This document shows positions 47,401 to 58,739 of a stretch of DNA of 64,000 nt, one piece after another (the stretch's first letter is position 1; each line of letters starts with the position of its first letter). The translations under genes were made by a program, and so were the position numbers. The notes beneath the pieces are model-generated. The model saw nothing but the letters and a program-made list of their open reading frames with translations. It did not search any database and was not told where the DNA came from. The DNA lies in the NCBI RefSeq assembly GCF_910592395.1, contig NC_088319.1, positions 1,800,001 through 1,864,000 on the forward strand, written 5' to 3'. Source of the DNA: Lineus longissimus. Lineage: Eukaryota > Nemertea > Pilidiophora > Heteronemertea > Lineidae.

Positions 47401-49103
47401 AAATCGAGTTTAATCTCAAAATCCCCTGAAATAATATGCAGGCAAAAATTGGGCTTTTTCAGTTATGAAAGTACGCATTGAATTGAAGACAAAATTTCGA
47501 CTGTGATGTTGTGTACACTGTAATAAATATCTTTGACAGGTAAATTTTTTATCTTTCTGTACGTCTGGTTACTGTTCAGCGGCACTGTTTATTTCTTATT
47601 TCCTGTGCCACTAGTAAATACATTGTACACCAATGGCATTAACAATCATCAAACAGACATCATGCAGAATCATACCGACAAATTAGAATACACACAGGCT
47701 CTATAAAGCACTGTGCGAATTATGTCACTCTGACCTGACAATTATCGCTGTGATGAGCAATAAAATAATAGCTCATCTGCGGGGAAAACTCATAATCCCT
47801 TGGTTTGATAAAGGCTGCAGGTATTGACATACAGTTTCATTGCAATAGTGAATTTGAATTTGTTCGTTTTCGAAGACCAAACCCCTGAAACCTAGCACAA
47901 AATTACTAGCTGGGTTCAAATAAAACATGAGCTGTTAAAACCACTTATACCTTGCACGCCCATAGCATATTCGAGTCAAGTCATCCAATGTAATGAGCAG
48001 CTGACATGACCATGCTGCCAATAGCTATCCCCCTCCCCCATATGTAGTGAAGATTTATAGGCCTTCACTGACCCCATCCCTTGGTATACTCATTTCTAAC
48101 ACCTTACACCCTACGTGCAGTACTCAGCTTGAGATTTTTCTTGCCGAGTTGTCAGGCTATCTGTCCTCAAATTCTGACTTTTCTATTTGACCACCAAGGG
48201 CTGATGACGTCTGCCGCAAAGCACCTCCTCCTGCTCCGCAAAGGAGATGAAGTTTTAACTTCACAACAATGAACCAATATTTCAATCCTAAGTGACATGA
48301 GGCATGTACTACGGACCCAAATTTCTAATGACGTCATGATGTATGGCGGAATACATGGCATTACGTCATCCCAATGACAACCAAGAAACATCTAAGAAGT
48401 GGTTGAACAGCGGGAGCCAAACCACAAGAGTCCTTGCCCCCCCCCCCCCCCCCAGGTAGATAAACCTTCATTGATCCCCTCGACTCTTAAAACCCTAATG
48501 CCTACAATGCAGTTTCAAGCTTTGTACCCAAGGTACTGGCAGTAAACGTAGCTACAAGAGGCTGACTTGTCAGGCTTGTTTTAAAATCGATCATTGATCA
48601 TCTGCTACCCGTTGCTGAAAATCACCACCTGGCCTTTCCTCAGATATCAATATTTTTCCATTTTCAACTTCCCTCTTCCCTCTTTCCACTTTCCCCTTTT
48701 TACATCTTTACCGCAAGTATAATACAAGTGTATCTCGCCACCTCACCACACCTCACATTTTTTCACAGGATTCATGGGGGTGCCTGACGGACAGCTATAG
48801 TGTTGTGCGAATTCTTTAGAATTGGAGAGCGAACCAATCACCCTGAAAAAAAACGAAAGTATGTTAGATTTTTTCCAAGGAAAAGGTGTTGTCGGATTAG
48901 GTTTTCAACCATTACTTATCATATGCCAGCAGACACATTGCCAAAAACAAATGAAATGGTACAGGGACCATGTGCTCATCTCGAGTAATGTTATGCATGT
49001 CATTTGCAGTGGATTTGGGGGGAACAGTTTCAGGCCAGTTTCACCAGTTTTGAATCTATTGAATGATATTATTCTTCTCGGCTCAATGGCACAAAAGAAA
49101 ACT
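44463..49103 (+). repeat. Segmental duplication, copy B left block
   Basis: Partner of 1-4,640. The match probably continues left of the window for copy A, since base 1 is already inside it. Copy B sequence just before (44,390-44,462) may therefore also be duplicated outside the window. No gene recognised. Confidence 0.95.
46262..46420. mobile_element. pogo/Tigger-type MITE 1, duplicated copy
   Basis: Same insertion as at 1,800-1,956 carried along by the segmental duplication, two bases longer. It shows the MITE is older than the duplication. Confidence 0.75.
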
Positions 49104-49848
49104 ACCGGTACCATCTAAGTATAGCATTTTTGTTATAAAGTTGACTGAATTTCAGGGCTATTGAAGAATGTACATGTTACATGGAAATTGGTTGACATCT
49201 GTTCAACAGTTAAGGAGTAATAGGATATCCAAGATGGCGGCCTGGCGGCCATATTTGTCATGGGATTTGACTGAAAATTAGGGATATTGATAAGATTTAC
49301 TGATTTATTGTGCCTGACTGGCTTGGAGTGCCTGATTGGTTTGGTGTGCCAGACTGACTTACTGCACTTGACTGGCTTGGAGTGCCTGACTGACTTACTG
49401 CGCCTGACTGGCTTGGAGTGCCTGACTGGTTTGGTGTGCCAGACTGACTTACTGCGCCTGACTGGCTTGGAGTGCCAGACTGACTTACTGCGCCTGACTG
49501 GCTTGGAGTGCCTGACTGACTTACTGCGCCTGACTGGCTTGGAGTGCCTGACCAACTGACTTTGCCTGACTGATAAATGAGCCTAACTGGCTTGGTGTGC
49601 CTGACTGACCAACCATGCTAACTGTGCTAGACTGCTTAACTGTGGCAGACTGACTAACTGTGCCTGACTGACTAACTGAGCATGACTGACTATTACTTTT
49701 CCGGACTGGCTGACTGACTATCTAAACCTGACTGACTCACTAAGCCTGACTGACTAATCATGCTATAAACTGAGCCTGATTGACTAACTGAGCATGACTG
49801 ACTAATGATGCCAGACTGACTAACTGTGCCTGACTGACTACCTAAACC
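49104..49848 (+). repeat. Sequence deleted from copy A, with gactgact-rich minisatellite
   Basis: Present only in copy B: copy A joins 4,640 directly to the equivalent of 49,849. From about 49,310 it is a tandem array of ~15-16-bp variants of cctgactgacttactgcg / ctgactggcttggagtg, then cctgactgactaactg. The repetitive open frames on both strands (KPVRRSKSV on minus, LTGLECLTDL on plus) are products of the repeat. A YY1-like inverted pair (AAGATGGCGGC...GGCGGCCAT) lies at about 49,230-49,255. Confidence 0.8.
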
Positions 49849-50940
49849 TGGCTGACTCACTATAAAGCCTGACTGACTAACTGTTGCTGCTTGCCAACTG
49901 CGCATAACTTACTAACAGTGCTGGACTGACTAACTGTGCCTGAGAGAATAACTGGGCCTGACTTACCTATACTGAGCTGGTGTGTGTGCATCACTGACTA
50001 ACTGTAAATGGTAGGTCTCCTTGGTCGCAATGCTGCACCAAACCTGCAACACAAAACAAACCATGAACAGATGAAATGACCATGGGCCATTGTGTTCACC
50101 AGATTAAACTTGTGTAAAGTTTAAACAGATTGTTCTCTGATACCTTGTTGATTTGGGGAAAGGGAGAAAAAGGGAAAAGTGGAAAAGGTTTTTTTTGAAA
50201 AATGACTAGATGACTTTCCTGAGCAATGTCACTATTTCTATAGGTGTTAAGAGACCACTTAAACCATGTAGAACAGCAAATAAGCTTCTCCTTCAAATGA
50301 CTTCTTCCTTGATTTCTTTGGACAATCTTTTCTCCACTTTAAGGGGGATACAGGCCAGGACTTTTCAAGAAAATTCAATGCCTTCTAGAGAGGAAAACAA
50401 CTTCCCGAGAAGATCGTGTGACCAGAGGTTCAGTGAAAGCAGAACGCTTGTGAGAGTAAGTTTCCTTATAAACCAGAGCTAACAAGTCAAAAACTTTCAT
50501 ACACCTGGATAGATAAATCTTCACAGTTATGCCTAATTTGGGCTGATGACATATCAAGCATATCCAAACATGAACTTGGTTGAATCTGATAAAATATCGA
50601 TTTTTTTAATGGCTTGGCTATATAGGGCATGTGTCATGTTGTCAGGGGCACTTTGGGAGAGGCAGCCACTGGAAGATCTCGACGATATTCCCAATTACAA
50701 TCAGTATGTCTATTACAGCGAACAACTTGAAAATTAAAGAATATTCGGAACTTTCCTTGCCAACAGCTACTTTTTGGAGTCACCTAGTCTAAAGTAAGTA
50801 GATAATTTGGAAATTTTGGAACTATTTATAGTGGCCATCTTGAAATTCAAAGACTTTTAGCTTGTCGTGGAATGGGTCATGTCCTTGACGGCCATAATCT
50901 TAAACTTAAGAGGTTTTCATCATGGTTTACATTGTGTATG
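49849..50940 (+). repeat. Copy B equivalent of 4,641-5,140 and 15,600-15,760
   Basis: Homologous to the end of the copy-A left block, then jumps straight to the sequence before the exon-like array. Copy A has about 10 kb of extra material (6.3-14.5 kb plus block duplicates) in between. A purine-rich tract at 50,155-50,200 is specific to copy B. Confidence 0.75.
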
Positions 50941-53020
50941 TTTACGAAATTTTTCTTTATTTTTCAGCAAGTTTGAGTTCAGTCATGCTCAACCCGCCAG
51001 ATCATCGACATTCAGGCTAACACTCCTTGAGAGGACCCTCACGCACACTCACTCATAAAGACCTCATGGCTCTGAATCAACAGGCACTGCAGGACTGAAA
51101 ATCTGCTCAACACCATAAGAAAGGAGGAGGAAAGCACATGACCCGGGGCCTTGTACTAGTGTACCACCGCTAGGGGTTCCAGCAGTCACAGGGACCAGTC
51201 ATCACTTTAAGCTGCATCCAAAATTTGCCGCTCTTGTGTTGCTGAGCCAAGGTATTCTATCATTCTCCATTCGCCAAAAAGCAATGCTATGGAAATATTT
51301 AAGTTCTACAGTTGTGTGAGGTTCCATTATTATTTATCACGCAACTCAATACACAATTTTTTTCTCAACCCGCCAGATCATCCACACTTAGGCTAACACT
51401 CCTTGAGAGGACCCTCACGCACACTTACTCATGAAGACATCGTGGCTCTGAATCAACAGGCACTGCAGGACTGAAAATCTGCTCAACACCATAAGAAGAG
51501 AGGAGGTAAGCACATGACCCGGGGCCTTGCACTAGTGTACCACCACTAGGGATTCCAGCAGTCACAGGGACCAGTCATCACTTTAAGCTGCATCCAAAAT
51601 TTGCCACTCTTGTGTTGCTGAGCCTAGGTATTCTATCATGCTCCATTCGCCAAAAAGCAATGCTGTGGAAATATTTAAGTTCTACAGTTGTGTGAGGTTC
51701 CATTATTATTCATCACGCAACTCAATACACAATTTTTTTCTCAACCCGCCAGATCATCCACACTCAGGCTAACACTCCTTGAGAGGACCCTAACGCACAC
51801 TTACTCATTAAGACCTCGTGGCTCTGAATCAACAGGCACTGCAGGACTGAAAATCTGGTCAACACCATAAGAAGAGAGGAGGTAAGCACATGACCCGGGG
51901 CCTTGCACTAGTGTACCACCACTAGGGATTCCAGCAGTCACAGGGACCAGTCATCACTTTAAGCTGCATCCAAAATTTGTCACTCTTGTGTTGCTGAGCC
52001 TAGGTATTCTATCATGCTCCATTCGCCAAAAATTAATGCTGTGAAAATATTTAAGTTCTACAGTTGTGTGAGGTTTCATTATTATTCATCACGCAACTCA
52101 ATACACAATTTTTTCTCAATCTGCCAGATCATCCACACTTAGGCTAACATTCCTTGAGAGGACCCTAACGCACACTTACTCATAAAGACCTCATGGCTCT
52201 GAATCAACAGGCACTGCAGGACTGAAAATCTGCTCAACACCACAAGAAGAGAGGAGGTAAGCACATGACCCGGGGCCTTGCACTAGTGTACCATCACTAG
52301 GGAATCCAGCAGTCACAGGGACCAGTCAGCACTTTAAGCTGCATCCAAAACTTGCCACTCTTGTGTTGCTGAGCCTAGGTATTCTATCATGCTCCATTCG
52401 CCAAAAATTAACGCTGTGAAAATATTTAAGTTCTACAGTTGTCTGAGGTTCCATTATTATTCATCAGGCAACTCAATACACAATTTTTTCTCAATCTGCC
52501 AGATCATCGACACTTAGACTAACACTCCTTGAGAGGACCCTAACGCACACTTACTCATTAAGACATCGTGGCTCTGAATCAACAGGCACTGCAGGACTGA
52601 AAATCTGCTCAACACCACAAGAAGAGAGGAGGTAAGCACATGACCGGGGCCTTTCTCTAGTGTACCATCACTAGGGATTCCAGCAGTCACAAGGACCAGT
52701 CAGCAGTTTGAGCTGTATCCCCTACTTGCAACTCTGCAGCCTAGTTATTTCTATCATGCTTCATTCGCCAAAAATTAATGCTGTGAAATATTTAAGTTCT
52801 ACAGTTTTCTGAGGTTCCATGCTACTCAATAAATAATTTTTTTCTTCATTTTTCAGTAAGTTTGAGCTGAGTCGAGCTCAACCCTGCCAGGTCATCTATG
52901 CAGTTCCCATGAGGACCCTCGCACGTACTCACTCGTAATGACCTCATGGATTGTACTTCAACAGGCATTGGACTGAAAAAACTGCTCAACACCAAGACAT
53001 GAGAATAGTGAGTTTTTGAT
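50940..53020 (+). repeat. Exon-like ~370-bp tandem array, copy B
   Basis: Five standard units plus the diverged terminal unit. Core ends are at about 51,130 (donor decayed to gaaagc), 51,515, 51,881, 52,256 and 52,631, followed by GTAAGC; the terminal unit ends at 53,007 with GTGAGT. Unit number differs from copy A (7+1), so the array has expanded or contracted since the segmental duplication. A few units lack the common in-frame stop (for example the one ending 51,881), which gives a short spurious open frame. Confidence 0.8.
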
Positions 53021-53174
53021 AGAGAGTTTTATATATTGCTTGTCACTGTACTGTTTACTGTATGAAACTGCTCTAAAATCGCACACATTATCATCTAGCC
53101 TGTCCAGAGACCTTTCTGGAGAACCAAGGGCAGCCACAATCTAGCGCACACAAGGACTTTTCAGGTCAGTTGAG

Positions 53175-53285
53175 AGTTACAAAATGGCTCCGGCCAGGTA
53201 TCGAAGACGGGACTGCCGCCTGATCACAAGGTTGATGCTCAACTGTTGTGACCACGATGCTAAGCACATGACCCCGGCCCTTGCA
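53175..53285 (-). mobile_element. tRNA-derived SINE head, copy B
   Basis: Duplicate of the element at 20,655-20,765, with one amino-acid-changing difference in the plus-strand frame (Arg to Cys at codon 11). Shortly downstream copy B has a C-run where copy A has extra sequence. Confidence 0.5.
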
Positions 53286-53389
53286 CTAGGGTTTGTAGCC
53301 CCCCCCCCCAAAATTCCATCAGCCAGGGTGTCGTGCAACTCTCGCTACACACCACCACTCACGCCTAATAAAACGTTTTAATCACTTTT

Positions 53390-54250
53390 CTCAAGGAAAA
53401 ACAAATATCCCTTTTTTCAAGGACAAGTTGCACAAATAACCAACCTAACGAGCCAAATAGTTTCTCAAAATCAATATCACTGATTTCTTACCATTTCTAA
53501 AGGATCGATTGGAAAAATTCCCAACCAATCGAGTTAAATGCTTCCTCAAAATAAAAATTGTACTGATAAACTAGGGATATTTTTCCACTTCTAAAGGACG
53601 AGTTGCAGAAATTACCAATCAACCAAGCCAAATAGGTCTCAAAATCAAGTTAACTGCTTTGTCATAGTCAAAGTTTACAAATATCTCACAGATTTTTTGC
53701 CATTTCTAAAGGACCAGTTGCAAAAATTCCCAACCAATTCAGTTAGATACTCTTCCAAAATCAATATCAACTAATATCTCTTGGATATTTCTTAATTTCT
53801 ATCGGCTGAGTTGCAAAAATTCCCCAACGATCAAGTTAAATGCCTTCTCAAAATAAAAATTGTACTACATGTATATACTAGGGATATTTTGCCATTTCTA
53901 AAGGACCAGTTGCAAAAATTACCAATCAACCAAGCCAAATAGTTTCTCAAAATAAATGATTACAGACATCTCACAGATTTGTTTTCCATTTCTAAACGAC
54001 TAATTGGAAAAATTCCCCACCAATCGAGTTGAATGCTTTCTCAAAATAAATAATGTACTTATATACTAGGGATATTTTTCCATTTCGAAAGAACCAGTTT
54101 AAAAAATTACCCATCAACCAATGAGCCCAATAGTTCTTAAAATCAAGTTATAAAGTGCTTTGTCAAAATCAAAATTCACTGATATCTCACAGATTACTTT
54201 CCATTTTTAAAGGACCAGTTGAGTAAATACTTTACCAGGTATATTTTTCA
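53390..54250 (+). repeat. Degenerate tandem tract 1, copy B
   Basis: Partner of 20,930-21,790 with the same unit order, so the expansion predates the segmental duplication. Confidence 0.75.
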
Positions 54251-54334
54251 TTTTGTATAATAAAATATACCAGATCACAAATCGCAATATGTATATTTGT
54301 AAATCTACCATCTAAAATTTGTCATGCTCGGACA

Positions 54335-54778
54335 GAGACAAGACCACAATTGATTTTTTAAGCCTTTCAGCAGATAATTGTCAATGTTTGACCGCGACGC
54401 ATCAAATACTGCGTATATGGTTGTGAATTTGAAATTTTGATATGATATTCAGGACAGTGGGGCAAGTAAATGGTGAAAAATAAACTGGTAGTTGACCACA
54501 GAAATTTTTTGATAATCGACAAATTAGACCGACATTGATATTTCCACTCTTTTCAGCCAACTGGCAGAAAAATCTCAAAGCACGCCCCCTATTACCAAAT
54601 TAGCAAAATTCGAAATTAATTTTTTCATCAAATAATTTCTTTATATCTGTAGACTTACCACAACAAATATTTTTTCAATGCCTCTCCAAATATGTACTTG
54701 AGAGTTAAAAACATGCACTCGTCTAATTAATAGGCCTCGACCCTCCAACCTATGAATATTCATTAGTGGTCTTGTCTC
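54335..54778. mobile_element. 444-bp TIR element unique to copy B
   Basis: Terminal inverted repeats gagacaagaccac / gtggtcttgtctc are flanked by a 4-bp direct repeat gaca (54,331-54,334 and 54,779-54,782). Copy A has the empty site gttcggacatcaaat at about 21,873-21,887. No coding capacity; superfamily not recognised. Confidence 0.8.
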
Positions 54779-55440
54779 GACATCAAATATGGCCACCAGG
54801 CAGCCATCTTGAAAAGTAAACAATGTCCTTCTACTCTGAAACTAATGATCTGATTGGAACCAAATTTCATGTAATTTTATATGTATGTACTCTCTACAGC
54901 ATCCCTGAATTTCAGTCAATATGATAACCAATATGGCCGCCAGGAGGCCATCTTGAAAATTAAACAAAGTCCTATTTCTCTAAAACTCATATTCGGATTG
55001 CAACCAAATTTCAGGTGAATGTGTATCTTAGTTCTCTTTACAATATCGTCAATTTTCAGTTAAATCTGAAGACAAATATGGCCTCCAGGCTGCCATCTTG
55101 AAAATTCAACCAAGTCCTATTACTCTTTAACTGTTGAACAGATGTCAACTAATTTCCATGTGACATGTTCATGTACACTCTACAATAACCCTGAATCTCA
55201 TGAACAATATGTGAATATGGCCTCCAGGCTGCCATCTTGAAAATTCAACCAAGTCCTATTACTCTTTAACTGTTCAACAGATGTCAGTTAATTTCCATGT
55301 GACATGTTCATGTACACTCTACAATAACCCTGAATCTCATGAACAATATGTGAATATGGCCGTTAGGTGGCAATCTTGAAAATTCGATAAAATTTTTAAA
55401 TTCTCCATAAAAGCTGCACTACCACACCACTTCCTCTATG
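54779..55440 (+). repeat. ~140-bp tandem tract 2, copy B first duplicate
   Basis: Homologous to 21,875-22,370 but with one extra unit (the ggcctccaggctgccatcttg unit occurs twice). Followed at 55,450-55,770 by sequence not seen in copy A. Confidence 0.8.
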
Positions 55441-55770
55441 ATTGCAAAATTGACTTTAATGACCAAAACTGTTTCCCCATATCCACTGCAGAATACACCC
55501 ACTAACATTACCTGAGGTGAGCACATGGTCCCTGGACAATTTCATTTTGTAAATTGATTATGGCCTGTCTTTGGGATATAGATAAGTGGTCTGGGTTTTT
55601 CCGAGTTAAATGCCTCAAGCATTAGGTCAAGAAATTATCCCACTGAACCTTTGGCAATATTTGGCAGTTAACCCCCCATTACCGAGTAATTCTGTCCCAC
55701 TTCAAGTGTTTCTATACTTCTTTGAGTAATTTTTCCCCACTTCAAGTGTTTCAGACTAGACTTGAATATA

Positions 55771-56880
55771 TGAAAATAACCTTTTGTCACAATAATTTTT
55801 TATCAGTTTTTCGAAACATGATCTGACTGGTCTGCATTGATCTGAAGGGTAAGACATGGTGATGTGATCAAACCAGGAATTTTGAAGTTTGTTATTTCAA
55901 ATCTTGATTTTGAATCTCGAACTACAAATCTGGAGTATGCTTTCTAGGCTTTAGTATAAACGACACCTTATTGAACCTGCTGGGGTACCTAAGTCTGGAA
56001 ATATGTCACTGGCCTTTGCACGATCATAAATGCAGATATAAGATAAAACAAATTGAAAACAAAAAATTGGTCCAATTTTTTATCGATATTATAGGAATTC
56101 ATGCGATACCAGAAGTAGGTTGTTTTTTTCGTGTCACCTGGTACCAACTTGATCAAGTTTCAAGTTGTTGTTTTGGGTCAAAATATCTTAAAGGGAGTGT
56201 TTAGGCAAAGCTGTAAGTAGCCCAGGTACTGTACAGACAACGTTTAGTGATAACGTTAAAGGGGGACGATAGGCAGGAGCAGAGGGGCTAATTTGGTCAT
56301 TTTCAGGTGACTATTAAATATACACAGTAATGGTCCTGGGTCATGTCAGATTCAGCACTAAATGTATTCCTCGTACAAGCGCGAATCATTTCTGTGAGAT
56401 TAGAGAGACCTCTATTGGCGACTTAATGTAACTTTATCTTGCCTACCTAGCTGCTGCCTATATTGTCCCTTTAAAGCCAAATCTAATATGGGTACAAGTG
56501 AATTTAGCCAAATGATTTTCTCTTGAAACTGCTGTCCTTAAGTTGATTTTCCCATGTTGATGTAAAAGTTTGGGAATTCCTTTTGCTTCAAAAGTGCAAT
56601 CATATTATGAAATTATTAATGTGGGGAAGAACACTGAGGAGTGTGCAGTGTCTTTGTTTCTTATGTCGCATTTCAACAATTTCATTGATTAATTTGTGAA
56701 AATCAAACCCGGTTAAGATAATTGATTTCGCCAGCAAATGAATATGGTTCATAATGTCAGTTATAACCTGTGCACAGTAGAAAACTGCCAATACAACCCG
56801 CAGATATATTGAGAGTTTTGAACAGTAACCTTGAATAAATGACCCTCTTTTTCTTTTCACACTTTTAAGCCCCCCCCCCT
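55771..56880 (+). repeat. Gene-upstream block, copy B first duplicate
   Basis: Matches 22,620-23,760 upstream of the first ankyrin/Mab-21 gene (ttttttatcagtttttcgaa, the TTAA MITE, ttgatgtaaaagtttgggaa) but is not followed by the gene. It ends in a C-run at 56,870 and unrelated sequence. Confidence 0.8.
56256..56474. mobile_element. TTAA-flanked MITE
   Basis: Copy carried by the first copy-B duplicate of the gene-upstream block. It has the full interior, including the ttggcgacttaatgtaac part missing at 23,134. Confidence 0.75.
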
Positions 56881-57139
56881 CCCCAAAACACTGATCTTAA
56901 TCCCATACTCCAAAGGTTCTAAGAATTGAAATATTTTTGTAGGTACTGCTAGCAAGGATACGTCACATATTGTACAGGTTTTCGATTTGACCTACTTTTC
57001 AAGGTCGTAGAGATAAAAATTCGCTTAATCACCGTTTGGTGGCATGTTTCATTTCTATTTGAGCTAGAAGGTTTTAAACATGTGTGGATATGTATCTAGT
57101 AACCCTCTATTCTACCCCAAAAATTTGTCCCGCTCGGAC

Positions 57140-57803
57140 ATCAAATATGGCCACCAGGCAGCCATCTTGAAAATTTAACAATGTCCTTTTACTCTGAAAC
57201 TAATGATCGGATTGGAAGTAAATGTCATGTAATTTTATATGTATGTACTCTCTACAGCATCTTTGAATTTCAGTCAATATGATAACCAATATGGCCGCCA
57301 GGAGGCCATCTTGAAAATTAAACAAAGTCCTATTTCTCTGAAACTCATATTCGGATTGCAACCAAACTTCAGGTGATTGTGTATCTTGTCTTTACAATAT
57401 CCTCAATTTTCAGTTAAATCTGATGAAAAATATAGTCTCCAGGCTGCCATCTTGAAAATTCAACCAAGTCCTATAACTCTTTAACTGTTGAAAAGATGTC
57501 AACTAATTTCCATGTGACATGTTCATGTACACTCTACAATAACCCTGAATCTCATGAACAATATGTGGATATGGCCGTTAGGTGGCAATCTTGAAAATTC
57601 AATAAAATCTTTAAATTCTCCATAAAAGCTGCACTACCACACCACTTCCTCTATGATTGCAAAATTGACTTTAATGACCAAAACTGTTTCCCCATATCCA
57701 CTGCAGAATACACCCACTAACATTACCTGAGGTGAGCACATGGTCCCTGGACAATTTCATTTTGTAAATTGATAATGGCCTGTCTTTGGGATATAGATAA
57801 CTG
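57140..57803 (+). repeat. ~140-bp tandem tract 2, copy B second duplicate
   Basis: Second copy-B occurrence of tract 2 plus the following ctgtttccccatatccactg block, later interrupted by the LINE at 57,818 and resuming at 58,582-58,735. Confidence 0.8.
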
Positions 57804-57817
57804 GTCTGGGTTTTTCC

Positions 57818-58581
57818 AATTTCAATTTCAATTTCAATTTCAACAACTTTATTGAGAACCAACATAAAATTATATACATAGTAAAACAACAGTGATGAAA
57901 ATACAAATAAAACATATGGTCGAAATAACAGTAAAACTAGGTGCCCAAAAGGGAGCGCCAAAGGGTCAATTAAGACCCATTCACGGGACCCCTAAAAGAG
58001 TATAATAATTTTAATAAAACATGTAAAAGCATTCTTTTAATAGCGGCAAAAAGGACACCTGCAACGCCCAACCCATGAGCACGCGTTGTCCGGGTCAAAA
58101 CGCTCCATCAGCTGGCTTTCATAAAAGGCACACTCATAGGCAGGGCATTCCACGTGCCCTCCACACGATTAAAAAACGACCGGCAATATGTCTCCGTTCT
58201 ACATCTAGCACCACGTATAAGAAGTGGGTCACCCCTCCTTTCTCTAAAAGATATATATTTTGAAGTGTCCAAATCGATTTTACCGATAAAGCAATTGTGC
58301 ACAAAATTGAGGTCAGCCATCTCCCGCCTGTAAGACAAAGGTAACATAGACATAACAGAGAGCCTCTCTTTGTAACTTAGTTCTCCACCTAACATATGCC
58401 TTGTGGCTCTGCGTTGAACCCTTTCTAGCTTGACCAAGTTTTCCCTCGTGATATGATCCCAAGAAACGGAATTATATTCCAATTTTGACCTGACAAGGGA
58501 TTCAAATAACGCACGCATTAATTTCGGGCTCCTTTTCCTATCAAACACACGCTTAATCGTTGCCCAAGTCTGATTTTTTAA
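57818..58581 (-). mobile_element. 5'-truncated non-LTR retrotransposon (LINE) with target-site duplication
   Basis: Minus-strand insertion of 764 bp. It ends at low coordinates in a (TTGAAA)n-type tail (57,818-57,845) and is truncated at 58,581. A 14-bp direct repeat, gtctgggtttttcc, flanks it (57,804-57,817 and 58,582-58,595). The same host sequence exists uninterrupted at 55,589-55,602, giving an empty site. The encoded fragment (stop at 58,108) reads like the C-terminal end of LINE ORF2, with SKLEYNSVSWDH and LERVQRRATRHMLG, the conserved post-RT region of CR1/L2/RTE/Jockey-like proteins. The first residues of the open frame (up to about NPD) come from host DNA, not the element. Confidence 0.9.
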
Positions 58582-58739
58582 GTCTGGGTTTTTCCGAGTT
58601 AAATGCCTCAAGCATTAGGTCAAGAAATTATCCCACTGAACCTTTGGCAATATTTGGCAGTTAACCCCCCATTCCCGAGTAATTTTGTCCCACTTCAAGT
58701 GTTTCTATACTTCTTTGTTCAATTGTTCCCTTTATATTC

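Noticed and set aside
49133-49559. Basic repeat frame KPVRRSKSV and opposite-strand LTGLECLTDL frame as proteins
   Set aside because: Both come from the gactgact minisatellite, are absent from copy A, and show no codon-level constraint.
53184-53381. Open frame MAPARYRRRD..., conserved in both copies with a good Kozak context, as the first coding exon of the ankyrin genes
   Set aside because: Its reverse complement has tRNA A- and B-box-like motifs at the right spacing, so a SINE head explains it better. No donor site follows in frame: the homologous GTAAGC position reads GCTAAGC.
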